Assembly: GCA_014529385.2 (NCBI GenBank)
Contig: CM043971.1
Location: forward strand, 57,728,709-57,792,708
Direction of reading: 5' to 3'
Source of the DNA: Adiantum capillus-veneris
Lineage: Eukaryota; Streptophyta; Polypodiopsida; Polypodiales; Pteridaceae
Length of the DNA: 64,000 bases
Part shown: positions 44,640 to 57,046 of the stretch, in pieces
Layout of the letters: each line of letters opens with the position of its first letter
Position numbering within the stretch: position 1 is the stretch's first letter
The notes under the pieces: model-generated
Database searches by the model: none
What the model was told of the DNA's origin: nothing
The model's input: the letters and a program-made list of their open reading frames with translations, nothing else
Made by a program: the position numbers and the translations under genes

Positions 44640-45054
44640 CATACTCTGCCTTCTTTCCTTTTTAGGCGCCAATTATTACAGCCGTTATTATCGCGCCTAT
44701 TATCGCCTATATTACCGTAGCCAGTCATTTCAAACGGATACATGCGAATCCGAGGTTGCAAGGGGGGAGGGGGCGGTACAAACCACTCTCTCTACCCTTA
44801 GCTATGCATTATTTCATTTTTTAGCTTTTTGAGTATTTTTATGAAGATTAATTTTTTTATATGGATACTTTATTTTTTAGTACTTTTAAATTTTTATTAA
44901 ATGAAGTTTTTAAATTATCTTTTAGTTAAAAAATAACTTTAGCACTCATTATCATTTATTCCCTTTGACTTCAACTATATGTAATTTTTCTAATGGAATT
45001 AAGTGTTTTTCTAATTATTTATTTTTTAGGACACATGACTAAATAAACAACCTT

Positions 45055-45660
45055 TTGCGTGTGCAAAACATCGATTGGGATGATCTTGGTCCTCCTGGAG
45101 GCGCAGAGCGAGATCGTTGGCTCAAGGAAAAACTACATTGTCCTTGTGCCAAGTGCAAAAGGGCAATTCCTCGCTTGAGGTGCATTGCTTTGGAGCACGT
45201 GGAGAACGAAGGGATTTGGCATCCTCAAAAAAGTGCTCAGAGAGATGATAGCACGACTCACCCGTCGCTTGAGGAGGTGCCTCATTGGTCTGTGTTCGGT
45301 GGTGGTGGTGCAACGGTGCGCAAGGCCGAACGGCAGAGGCAAGAGCGACTGGGCGATTTGGGTGCACCGGATGGTGATCCTCCCATTGGCTCTACGACGC
45401 CGGCAGCTCCTATGGCGTCTTCGTCGCACTTTGAGGTAGAGGATGAGCACATGTTCGACATGTGTGATAAGTTACTAGCTCATGAGCGCGACGTGTGCGA
45501 GGAGGATTGTCAGCCCTGCACTAAATGGGCTGCCGAAACGGAGGATAGATTGATGACAAGTGCCCGAACACCTCTTTACAACGGTGCACGGTACTCGGTA
45601 CTCGGTGCTCCAAGCATCGTTGGAAGTACTCAAACTGCAAGCAAAATTTGGTTGGAGTAA
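45055..45660 (+). pseudogene. CACTA-B transposase-associated domain
   Basis: 201-codon frame with the N-terminal domain typical of En/Spm transposases: a WLKEKLHCPCAKCK motif followed by IALEHVENEGIWHPQ. A linker follows (FEVEDEHMFDMCDKLL). The start codon is uncertain because the conserved domain begins within the first ten residues. It is separated from the TNP2 core by an apparent intron (about 45684-45785). Confidence 0.8.
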
Positions 45661-45785
45661 TGCAAGTGTCGATGCACTACTTATGTAAGTATGGAATGTG
45701 GCTTTTATATACTCTCTCCCTCTCTCTTTATGGTGTCGTCTTCTTGGAATTATACTAATACGGATGTTTGTTGTATTTTGATGGG

Positions 45786-47100
45786 CAAAATGTTGCCAGA
45801 AGATCACCACATACCTCCAGATCGTCGGAGAGATAGATCGCATGTCACTACACTTGGAATGGAGTATGAGCGCATCCATGTGTGCGTCAACGATTGCATG
45901 TTATGTACCGCAATGAGCATGCACATGCTACCTCATGTCCCGTGTGTGGGGAGGCACGATACAAGACAGGTGTGAGCGGGGCACACCTACCCCTCAAGGT
46001 ATTAAGACATTTTACATTAATTCCTCGCATCCAACACATGTTTAAAAGCAGGCCTATCATGGAGCTTCTTGCGTGGCACGCAAACCATCGCTCAAATGAT
46101 GGAATGATGTGTGTTCCTGCCGATTCACCTGCATGGAGGCACATTGAAACTCAATGGCCAGAGTTTGGGTTGGAGCCTCGACACTTGAGGCTTGGGTTAG
46201 AAAGTGATGGTGTCAACCCCTTCGGCACTAAGTCTACTTCATGGAGCACTTAGCCTGTGGTGATCGTCAACTACAATATTTCACCATGGGAGACAACCAA
46301 GAAGGGCAATATACTTCTTTCCTTGCTTGTGCCAGGGAAGTACAAAGTGTCAAATATTGACATTTACCTCGAGCCCCTCATCAAGGAGGTGGAGAAGTTA
46401 TGGAGAGGCATTCCTGTTGTCGATGTTTCACTTGCAAAGGGGGGGGGGGGAGAGGCTCAAGTGAGGGGAATCCTTATGTGGACTATGCACGACTATCCTG
46501 GGCTTGGAGAGATTTCTGGTAACCCCCTGTCCTCTATCTCTCTTTTGCTCATTCCCTCTCTCCCTCTAGCTCACTTTACTTCACTCATCTCTTTAACCAT
46601 ATGATATGTATGCAGGGTTGTCCACATTTGGGCACAATGCATGTCCTACTTGTGGGCCATCGTTGGTGACGGAGAGGCCCGATTCCTTGCGCAAGGTACT
46701 CTATCCAAACAACCATCATTTCTTACCCCAAGGGCATAACAAGCACAAGGATCCAACAAATGGGAAGGCTCCTCTAAAGCTCACGATGGCAGATTGGACA
46801 GCCATTTGGGAGGAACACCACAACAACAATCCGGCTCTGTGTCCTCCACCAAAAGGTATGTCAAGGTATTCCATATTTGTAAGGCTTCCATACTGGAAGG
46901 ACTTAAAAATACAACACCTCTTGGATGCCATGCACATATTCAAAAATGTAGCCCAAACACTATGGGACCACATTATTGGCAAGAAGGACTCTTTGGGTGC
47001 GAGGAAGGATTTGAGGCTTTTAAAATGTCTCCCCACCTCTGCTACTCCAAGGCGTGACCAAATGGAAAGATTGTGCTTCCTAAAGCACCATGGATGCTAG
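45786..47100 (+). pseudogene. CACTA-B TNP2 transposase core
   Basis: Readable blocks: GMEYERIHVCVNDCMLY, CPVCGEARYK, then SDGVNPFG, VNYNISPWETTKKGN, LLVPGKYKV, GILMWTMHDYPGLGE, LSTFGHNACPTC, LYPNNHHFLP and LLDAMHIFKNV. These are the characteristic TNP2 sequence blocks. Breaks include TAG at 46251-46253 where the family has Trp (ST-W-PVV), an eleven-G run at 46440-46450 and a frameshift near 45900. TNP2 would cut the element ends during transposition. Confidence 0.85.
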
Positions 47101-48400
47101 CAAAAGAAGAATTAGACAAGGTGAAGGGTATCATCGCGTCTATTCACACACCAACAAGATACATGAGGTCGCTAAAGGGAGCTTTCACAAAAGCGAAGAA
47201 GGGTGGAAGCGTTCAATTGTATGGGTTGAAGTCCCACGATTGGCACAAGATGCTTCAGATAATCTTCATACTCCCTATTCTATCTATAGTTTGTGTGTAT
47301 GACTATCGCTGACTTTCCCTTTCCCTAATTTACATTGTAGTTCATTCTGCCAATGAGTATGTGTATATGTCGGGACAAGAAAGTGAGGGGCACTAGGAGA
47401 GCTAGTAAGGTACACCACAAGACTCCACTCAACTACACCTTTTTTATGTACACAATAATTTCAACTAGCACTTAGTGTATCCTTGTGTGTTTTCTTGCAG
47501 ATTTGTGAGCTCCAAGGAAATCGAAATAGATTCTATCTCTGTTGCTCAAACACTTGCAACAAAAACTGTGTGTGCCATTGAAGATGCATTTCCTCGATTG
47601 GTCCTTCTTAGTCAACTTCACGTGGTGGAGGAGATAGCTATATGTGGAGTAGTGCGCGCACGATGGATGTTCTTCTTAGAGAGGTTTTTAAAGACTCTCA
47701 AAGATTTTGTGCGGCTACGGTCTCAACCAGAGGCATGTATGGCCAAAGGGTGGATTGTTCAAGAGGAATTTGTTTACATATCAGAGTACTCGGCACAAGT
47801 TGATCCTTCAATGCCTTGCATGTGGTTAGATGAGGAAGATGCAAGGATGACTTCACACTTGACAAGTAGAAAGGGGAAACTACTTAACATAGATATGAAT
47901 CTATCCCGAGTGGTCGATAACTTTTGCATTCTCAATGCAAAGATTATGACCGAGTGGGTGAACTTGTGGACAGTGGCAAAGGCAAGGCGTTTGCAAGAGA
48001 GGGAAGCATGGAAATAAGCACATGGAGGAAGGAGGGCACCCCCAGTGCCTAGACACCTTGCATGTTTCCCAGATCTCATTAGTGCAGAGTGGATTCATGA
48101 GAGAATGACCGAGGCAAAAGCGTGCGGAGAAGATATCACCAACAAAGAATGGGAGTATGCACGAGGGTGCGTACCAAAGGTAGAGTACTCATATACCTAA
48201 ACCATATTGTTTGGCTATTTCTTGAATTTATCTTTAATATTATTTTATAAATTAATATTTTTTTTAATTTTGTAGTGCCTTTCCTTTAACTCTATGTGGT
48301 CAAAAGGTCGTCACTTTCGTACACGCCACATTGACGAGTGTAGAACCACCATGGATGTTCTTCTTAGAGAGGTTTTACCGCGCAATTGTGAGCAGGTGAG
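47101..48400 (+). pseudogene. CACTA-B DUF4218 region and truncated DUF4216
   Basis: 47073-47312 holds LYGLKSHDWHKMLQ, the DUF4218 hallmark, with an intron-like AT-rich gap to 47475. 47475-48017 continues (EEIAICGVVRARWMFFLERF, then ACMAKGWIVQEEFVYISEY). 48018-48180 reads on with stops. At 48280-48350 DUF4216 begins (LWSKGRHFRTRHIDE) but its core is missing: a 27-bp copy of upstream sequence joins it to a late NCEQ segment. Downstream 48600-48797 is an acidic Asp/Glu-rich tail. Confidence 0.75.
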
Positions 48401-49215
48401 TGACATGTACCTTTATTCTTATTTATTTGTAGCGTTAGTTATACCAATGTTACTCACTTTGAGCTTCTATTTTATAAATCATCTCTATCCCAGCAATCCA
48501 CCAACCAAAATTTTGGTTCATAATTCCCATAACACCTCGGGGGAGAACCATTTTTTCCACTAATGAAGTGGAGACTATCTTCAACCCTCTTCCACCTCCG
48601 ACTTGCATGAGGTGGAAACAGAGGAGAGGGAGGTCGATGAATCAAGTCCGGCGGCATCAAGTCTTAGCGAGGATGATTGTCATGATGATGAAGATGATGA
48701 GATGGAGGATGACGAACTCGAAGATGATGAAGCTGGCAATGCATCCACAAACGACAATTCCGTTTCTCTCTTTATTGATTTAGGAGCCATGGGCTAGAAT
48801 TGGATGATGCTTCATGTAGAGATCACATTTTGCAGTTATGAAGTTTTTTGGTCGTGTATCCATTCACCTCTCTCTCCCTCCTCTTCCTCTCTTTAGATTT
48901 GACAATATGCTCAATTATGTTAATCAATTGACAATGATTATTTTAGTTGTAACTAAGTGTAATCTTATATCCCCCGTCTCCTTCTCCCCCCTCTTTCTCT
49001 CTCTTTCTCTCTCTCTCTCTCTTCTTTTTTATATTTAAAAATTATATACAATATTATTTAATTTTTATTGAGAGGAGGAAAACACCAAAATTTGAGGGGA
49101 GAGGGGAGGGGAGGGATTAAGCCAGAATTTGAAAGTTTAGGCGTTAAATTTGGGCAATGGATATAACTACGGTAATGAGCACTGTAATAACAGCGGAGAA
49201 AGTCGCGGTAATACT

Positions 49216-50119
49216 TTAAACATAAAAAAAAACCCCGCCCTCCTCTCTCTTGTTTCTCTCATTGAATTTGCACCTTCTCTCTACAAAACGTGGTAAAACA
49301 GTGCGATAAACACTTGGAGATTTTCATTGTGAAAGCATCCAAAGTACCCTCCAGGTTGATGATATGCGAAATATAACCAGGGTTCGAAAGGTCTCCAGTA
49401 CTGATCCTTTTTTGTTCTGCCTGGCTTGCTGCTGCATGGGCAAATTACTACGTGGAAAAGAATCGGTGTGAATTTTGAGAATTAGGCATGGGAACCTGCT
49501 GCATATCATGGTTTCCATGAACATTGAAGGATGGCTGAGGGCACAATATGGTTATTGAATTTGCATGAGCTATACATGGAGCGGCATAATGCTGGCCATA
49601 ACTAGTTGCGCCTGCAAAAACGAGCTGAGTAAGGCCGTAGTTGAAGCTTGACATATATATACTGTTCAGCTGGCCACTAGGTCTTGTTGCACACAAAGCT
49701 GCTATGATCGCTACGTGGGGAAGGCGCAGGTAGGCTTATAATAAGGTATTGAGGCTTCACTGCAAAAGAAGGGCGATTCCAATATGTGGATGGGGCAAAC
49801 AACGATATTGTCGACCTTGTACTGCTGGAATGAAAAGGGAGGAGCTTGGCCTACAGAATGCTCTTGTCATGTCGACGAGGTAGGATTTTCTTCATGGCTC
49901 TTCGCTTTCATGTGAACAGGTATAAGGTGCCAGGACAGCTTGCTGGGCATTGCCACTTCCAACACCATATAAGATATAAGATGGGAGTTGCCACTTCCAG
50001 CACCATAGATCAGAGGATGAGAAGGCAGTAGGGTCCGCGTTTGATGGTTTCATTAAAGCTCCATGCGCGAGCAAAGCCAGTGTCCTCGCCTACTAGCTGC
50101 GTCATAGCCTACTCTCTAA

Positions 50120-50164
<45 letters not shown>

Positions 50165-50460
50165 GAGTGGCCAACGAGACGAGCGACAAACCTACAGACG
50201 CTCCGAGCTACTTCTGGGGAACTTGCGAATTGCTTGTGGAGAAGATACTCAAATTGCTTCTAAGAGCAATTGAGCAACGCAGAGTGCTTTTTTTATTTTA
50301 TTCACTTGGTAGCTTTTCACGTGGAGTTTTTTTATTTAGAGCTTTTCATGGCAATAATGATTTTTTTAAAATTTTATATATAATGTACGTGGTGGCTTCT
50401 GCCTCACCAAGCAAATAGAAGCATTCTGTACGTACGAAGAAGAAAGGGTACAGAAACTCT
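49216..50460. other. stretch without recognised gene
   Basis: A minus-strand frame at 49448-49696 (GLTQLVFAGATSYGQHYAAP) and a shorter one to 49324 look protein-like, but no family is recognised. A (CT)n tract lies at 50122-50161. The remainder is featureless. Confidence 0.35.
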
Positions 50461-52219
50461 GTGCTTATTCATGTTCTCACACTGGGATCGCTTGTGCTGC
50501 ACTGCAGCACCTCCTCGGGGGAGGTCGATGGAGGGCATCTTGGGGGACGTGGACGGGGATGCCGCTTTACGGAAGAACAATTGAGGTCTGTGCCATGGCG
50601 CAGGATGAAGAAGCTCTGCGTTTCTGGCCAACTGGATGAAGGTTTGGCTGCTACTTTCAATTTTTCTGAGAAGAACGTTGATATGGTTGCTGCCACTGCT
50701 GCAGAGCCAAGAACAACAAAAAACGTGCAGGGATTTGTGGCCACTGCTGCAAAGTCAGAAAGGACAGGGGATTTGAAGTTTTGGAAAGTAGGCGCAGATC
50801 CGTTTGGCGATCGAAGAGCATACCCTATACTTATATGGAACAGGAGAGCGTATGATGTTTTACAAGGCTTGATTGAGGATAGGTTGAACCAGGGATACAG
50901 TAGATTCATCATCCTTGGAACAGCTGGATCTGGCAAGTCTTTCTTTTCAATTGTGTGGATGCTGAAGCTTGCCACCAAGGGTGGGTGCAAGATAGTGATC
51001 AAATTGAACAATGAGGTGCATTTTATCTTAGATTTCTGTGACAAGAGCCACCCAACGGCTAGTGGCCCCCTCTCAGCGTTGGATCCCCTTGTTGTGGCTG
51101 CTGTAGAGCAGGAATCTAATTGGTTGATAATAGACGGAGAGCAAGGCGCCCGTCTTAATTACCATTGAAAAATTCTCCAAGCTTGCTCAACTAAGCCTGG
51201 TAATTTTGAAGAGTTTGGCAAGCATAGTGAGACCTGTCGTTTCTACTTGCCCATGTGGAGCAAGCAGGAGATAAATGAATTCCTTGATGACTTTGAGCCT
51301 TACAGGGATGAATATCAGGCAATGGATGTCAATGACAAGGCTTCTGCACTAAAGCTGTATGACAGATTAGGTGGGGTTGCACGCTATGTTTTGCTAAGGA
51401 AGAAATCCTCCGAGGGATTAATGCGGGTTAAGCTGGCTGTAGCTAAATTTGCTATGGATGTTGATCAGGCAATGCAAATCTTAGCAGGTGGGTTTGTGCC
51501 AGATGTCAGCGATCCGGTTGTGCACATCTTCTGTAAACAGGGAGATTATGAAAATCAAGTTTTTGACTTCGCAAGCAAGCACGTCAAGAAAGTGATAGTT
51601 GAGCAAGTTCAGCTAGCTTCTGATGTCAGAATTATGGCTCTTCTTAAGTCTGCTGTCTATGATAAGTCTATTGGAAGTTTATGGGGATGCTGTTTCGAGG
51701 TGCTCGTTCATCGTGTACTGGCTCATGGTGGCCAAGTATGTGTGAAGAAAGTGACTGAATCAGTTTCTGGGCCAATCCAAAATGTTACCATTGAACCTCA
51801 TCAGGTGGTGATGCTCGATGACATTGGCAAGCTAAAGCAGATCGTAGCCCGTGGAATTTACGTAAAGCCTGAGGATTTAAACTTCCCGGTTGCAGATTCT
51901 TTTATGGGGGAAAACATTATCATCGAGGTGTTTAAGGGGCTATCGGGGAAGCAATGGGTATAATGCCAAAGGATTGTTGAAGATTGACAAGTGTTTGCAA
52001 CGAGAAAGATATGAGCTGTGGTCTTGTGTACCCCAAGAGCTTTTTGAGGAAACTAAATACCAGCGGTACACCGGCAAGGATCCTAATGAGAACACCAGCG
52101 AAGTCTCTGCGAGGGTTGCCTACGGTGGTCGGACTAAGAAATCTTGGAATTCAGAAACTTTGAAGGTGGTTTCCAAGTTTGAGCAGTTTGTAGTGTTAAT
52201 TGACTACAGGCGTACGTAA
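50461..52219 (+). pseudogene. Crinkler/RHS-type P-loop NTPase effector-like gene, broken
   Basis: One frame runs from 50461 to 51963, interrupted only by TGA at 51166-51168. A shifted frame then continues the C-terminus to 52219. The N-terminal half has a Walker A loop (ILGTAGSGKSFF, about 50911-50946) and a Walker B-like NWLIIDGEQ. The second half has the LPMWSKQEINEFLDDFEPY and GGVARYVLL motifs typical of the Crinkler/RHS NTPase class. The C-terminal domain (residues after about 350) is alpha/beta-looking, with VFDFASKHVKKVIVEQ and a late basic-aromatic segment. No N-terminal header domain or signal peptide was seen. In oomycetes and chytrids such proteins are secreted effectors; members also occur in other eukaryotes. 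Product activity here is doubtful because of the two breaks. Confidence 0.7.
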
Positions 52220-54943
52220 GAATGTCGTATCACCTCGTCCATGCCATGCTATACTTGGCACGTATTTTGTTATTAATCATGTATTTTGTTAGCGTTCAAG
52301 AGAATTCCATTTTAGTCGCAGTTTAGTTTCTTAGTTTCGTAATACACGAGTCTGAATTTCAAACTCCGAGCAAAACTTTCCGAGCAATCATAAAACCGAG
52401 CGAAACCTAATAAAATGTATATATATAACAAACCATAAAAGGTAACACCCAACATATCAAACATATTAATTATATATCATTGTCCTTAAACACGTCTAGC
52501 ATTCCTCTTCAACACCTCGAGCGTCATCTCATATGTTAAGTACCTATTTTGTCTGAAGGTTATGTCTAAACAAGGAGGGAGGGATGGAGGCAATAAGAAT
52601 TTCTTAGTGCACACTATCATGGCAAGTGCTTATAGGAAGAGCTGGCTATTGTTTTAATTATTTTTAGCAAAGAATACCTAATTTTGGAAGGAGGGAGAAG
52701 AATTAGATTTTGCTATTCTTTTAATTATTTTTGGCAAAGAATGCCTAATTTTGGAAGGAGGGAGAAGAAATAGATTTTGGACTGAGCCTATTGTTAGGTT
52801 GGATTCAACATAAACATTGTGTTGATCTTCATGATCTTTGATTTTGAATTGAGAATACCTCTCTCTCTATCTCTCTCTCTCTCCCTCTCTCCCCCAAATA
52901 GTAAGAATTTGAAAATTAAATAGCATAATATAAGGTAACTCCATGTCAATTGCCCACCATTTTCAATCAATCTGAGGTATCTCTAGCAACGTCATGTAGC
53001 CACCTTTGCACCCACTTTTCTTAGTCATCCCACCTCTAATTTGTTCCACTCAGCTTTCCTTTGTTGTTCCGCTCAAGAGTTACTCTTGGATCACCATCCA
53101 CAATCATGATCGCTAGCTAGTTCAACTGGTAGTAGTGGTTGCTCACTAGACACCGCCTCTCAAAAACTTTGATCGGACTTGCACTAGCATCTCAATGATC
53201 ACTCGTTTTGCATGGCTTTTCCTAACATGGCTATGGATCCATCCCTTGTCACGTCTAGTGCTTTATTCAACATTGAGTTCACTAAGTAGTCCTAGGTCTC
53301 GTCTAATGTAAAGAGAATCGATCGCAAGCCCGAAGTTAGACCTATCGGCAGTAGCATGCTAGGTAGGGAAACCATATGATGAGCATCGATCAAGATGGCA
53401 AGCAGCTTAGTGAGCTTGACAAAAGCGGAGGAGAAGGCTTGGAAGAGGGCGGCATGTGACCACCCCCTTTTGCATAACCTTTGAAAGGTCCAAGTGGCGC
53501 ACCCTAACTATGATTGGTAACGTCCATCAACAATGTGTCCTCATCACCTTCAACAATGAGAACGACAGAATTGATTTTACGCCAAATTTTTGCTAACATA
53601 TAATACAGATTGATGTGGTATATATGCAGAATCATGCGTGTGTTTGAATTAAAAGGCTTGTCTAGACGTAGTCCTCATAAAAAAACTCAAACAAAACCAC
53701 TCTAAACCAGTCCGCGCCAGTGCGGATTGGTCTAGACAAGATTTAGGAGGGTCAGAAGGGTTGACAATGAGTAGCGAGATAGCAAGCTTCTTAGTTCAAG
53801 GCGCAATATGTGAGACCCAAGTTAGGCAACCAGTTAAAGAGAATAGTGGGTTGGTGATTAGCAGCCAGATTGCAAGCAGCTTGTTTGACCATGTCGTAGT
53901 ATAAGTTCTAAAAAACTAGTCTTGCTTGGTGGGCGATGCTTTGGAACATAACAGGACATATGTAGTTTGACTTAAAGCATCTAGTACTAAAGTAGACAAG
54001 ACCGTGATTAACTTGCCAATTGCGGCTTTGCTTGAGAGGCATATACATTTTGAAATGACATTATGTTAATAGAGAATATACGGATAGTTTTTGAGAGAGT
54101 TAGTTGAGCTTTAAGGAGAGACATATAGATTTTAAAAATGTTATTATGTTTATGGGAGGACACAAAGTTAAGTGCATCAAGTAATGGAGAATATAGGTAT
54201 GATTCGTTGCATTAGCAGATACCTCCAGCAACCGTGCCAATCGTTGTCCAATCATCACTTGCACCTACTAGCTCTACTCTTGAAGTATTAGCTCGAACAT
54301 TTAGAGAATGGAAGAAACGAGGACATATATAGTATGTCATAAATTATTTAGGGCTAAAGTAAAGATGCACAAGGTGCATGCATTACTATAATACATATGT
54401 ATTGGCTAGCAAACGTATGTAAAGAGTTGCATGTCTAATTAACATGTGCAATGTTGATCGACATAGAGTGTATACTTTTGAAAACAACATTCAAGTAAAC
54501 CAAACTAAAGGAAGTAATGCACAAACTTTTGAAACAAGAAAATGGATAAAGCATCAACGAACAACAATAAAAAATGAAGTACTCTACTGACCTGCAATGC
54601 TACACTAGTGCTTTTTGATTGTCCAATCTATAAGCAGATGTTTGAATCAAGCTACCAAAAAGCAATGTGAATAGTTAAACATTTCTTATTGCAATGAAAC
54701 ATCACAGAATGAAAATACAAAATATACAATACACAACATGCAGAAGTGCCATACCAAAGTACGGTGGAGAGTTGGCACTGTGGTCTCTCCAAAATTTATA
54801 AGAAACGAAAGCCGTGCCCTGTCCCGTAGTATTTATGTGTTGAGCCAAGCAAACACATAGACATGGAAAATTGGATGCAGTTAACGAACCTTGCAATGTT
54901 GTTGAGCTGGAGTCGTGCTTATACAATCGCAACGTCCATTTTT
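52220..54943. other. 2.7-kb stretch without recognised gene
   Basis: AT-rich and noncoding by eye. A tandem duplication of about 70 bp lies at 52651-52780 (taattatttttagcaaagaa units). A CT tract lies at 52860-52893. No RNA gene was recognised. Confidence 0.5.
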
Positions 54944-55127
54944 CACTACAACAAAAAAGGGGACCTTCGACGCAGGTTTCGACGCTCCCCGTCGAAAAAA
55001 CCGTCGAAATACGCATCCCTACAAAAACGTCACAATATGCATCGATATATGTGTCGAAAGGTACTGTTATCGACGCATATTAGGAAGTGCCTAGCGACAC
55101 AGATTGCGACGACCATAACAGATCTTG

Positions 55128-55205
55128 GGTAGAGGACAGGCAGCCTGGCCTGTGCCTAGTGAAAAGATGGACATAGCCACAGCCAGACTGCCTGTCCTCT
55201 GCCCA
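55128..55205. repeat. 23-bp inverted repeat near the CACTA-C terminus
   Basis: The arms at 55128-55150 (gggtagaggacaggcagcct...) and 55183-55205 pair with two mismatches around a 32-base loop. Confidence 0.8.
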
Positions 55206-55379
55206 AAAAAGCGAGCAGCACCAAAATCAACCATGCTCTCGCAGAAATTTCAACAGTGTTCCCTTCGTTTTAACATAAACTTTTCAAAAAAAAAAAGACC
55301 ATATGTATACGCCTCCTACATGCTATCCATGTAGGATCTCACATGAGATTTAAGGCAAATGAAAGAAATGAAGTGAACT

Positions 55380-55625
55380 TTGTACAAAACCATAACCAAC
55401 TTAAAACCATAATCGGCCATAACCATATTGATCAAAACCATAATGCAGATAACCATAACCATAAACAAAACAATAACCATAATCATAACCATAAACAAAA
55501 CAATAACCATAACCATGTCTATACAAGAACAATGACCATAACCATGTCTATACAATGACAATAACCATAACCATAAGAAAAACAATAACCATAACCATGT
55601 CTGAACAATAACCATAACCATATAT
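55380..55625. repeat. ACCATA-type minisatellite
   Basis: Irregular repeats of ataacc / aaccat with longer units (gtctatacaa). The Asn/His-rich frame through it is a repeat artefact. 55626-56157 contains nothing recognised. Confidence 0.9.
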
Positions 55626-56157
55626 GTCTATACAAAAAAGAGACACAGAAGCGTGTCTGTGTCTCACAAAACATATATATGAAATCCACTGATAACTAGG
55701 CGTCACAACCTGCACGTAGGACAAGTCACAAAATTAGTATTGATATTACTTCACATATACTTATTTAATTAAATCAACTCACACATATTAACATCTCACC
55801 TCAATCGATCAGCGAAACTCTAAGGCCTCCCAGTCTACAGGCTCTCCTGAAGCATCAAGATCATTCAATACTTCATAGATACCTCTCCGATATCCATCTG
55901 TCTCCTCCTGGCATGTAGGGGCTCGATGCATTGCAAGATTCTGCGTTTATACAAAAATCAAAGTAATAAGAATACATGATTCATCACGTTTAAAAAAAGG
56001 CCAAAGCTAGGATTGGATTGGAAACTCACAAACTCATAGTGGAAGGTGTCGAAGCCTCCGCTGCTAAGATGAGATGTCCCCCTCGTCATCTGTCGTATCT
56101 GCGCGGCATGACGCTGCTATCTGAACCGCGTGTCCGTTGTCCGCTCATCCTCCCTGA

Positions 56158-56978
56158 TCTACTGCCACGTCTCGCGTGGAATGTCCAAAGGCTTCGGCGA
56201 GCCAATCCTGAAAGCCTGCCGAGCTGCATCTCGTCGATGTTTCACGGTGTCCCGTGCAACACCCTTGATCCACCTCCACGGAAGATCCTTTGAACCCGGA
56301 GCAGGCTGATACTCTCTCATGATGGTCTCCACTATATAATTGATTTTGTCGCGATCCTGCTCAGGCCAAGGCATCAGAATATTGGTCTAAAACTGCAGCT
56401 CCGCGAGCTGGCGAATTCGCTGTCTCATCTCAGTCCCGACTCTATCCATGTCAACAGAACCATCTGCCCGTACAGTATGGAGGCACTAGGATGGTGTGCC
56501 CCTCAAGGTTTCTGAGGTGTGTCGAGAGGTGTGCCTCGGTAGGACGGGGGTCGTGAGCAAGGAGGGGTCGAAGCATCTGTGGACCCTCCTCCACAGCAAC
56601 CACCACCTCCACCGCAACCACCACCTCCACTTGACGATCACCGAGATCGCGCCTGTGCTACAGAGATGAAGACGTACCCGCCTCTGCCGCATTCCTAGGT
56701 GTCGAAGCGACCGTGATGGGAGACCTCGCAGACGTCGTACGCGTAGGCGTCTCCCCCCCCATAGGTGTCCCCCCCATAGGCGTTGGACCCTCAGGTGTGA
56801 AGCCCGGAGGCGTAGTACCCGTGTCTCTGGCTACCCAGTACTGAGACGCCTCTACCATCTGGCTGGGCGTCATCCATGTGACGAAGCCCATAAATGCATC
56901 TGCACTCATAGAAGCGGGATCTGGAAATTGGTCTGCCATACTAAAGTCCTGCACAAAAAACGTAAAAGAAAGCGTCAA
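56158..56978 (-). pseudogene. CACTA-C second-ORF protein
   Basis: 56658-56978 (MADQFPDPASMSADAFMGFV, then the FTPEGPTPMGGTPMGGETPT repeat) and 56159-56374 (RDKINYIVETIMREYQPAPG, WRWIKGVARDTVKHRRDAA) look like one protein separated by an intron or decayed sequence. This position, downstream of the transposase on the same strand, is where En/Spm-type elements encode their terminal-binding second protein. The function is inferred from position; CACTA-A has a similar protein. Confidence 0.5.
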
Positions 56979-57046
56979 AACATCTTTGTTTAAATTAACT
57001 TTAAGTTTAATTTTAAATCAACGTCTTCACACAAACACTTACAGGC

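Larger units (their letters stand above)
44640..49215 (+). mobile_element. CACTA-B: decayed CACTA element with TNP2-type transposase
   Basis: Subterminal repeats (ttattatcgcg, ttaccg) at 44660-44720 and again inverted at 49150-49215 (ggtaat, gcggtaatac) bracket a plus-strand TNP2 transposase from 45055 to about 48400. Exact CACTA termini were not found, so the ends are approximate. AT-rich introns separate some blocks, and several stops and frameshifts are present. Confidence 0.75.

Noticed and set aside
55343-55558. Asn/His-rich ORF and its Met/Val-rich antisense partner
   Set aside because: Both are translations of the ACCATA minisatellite.
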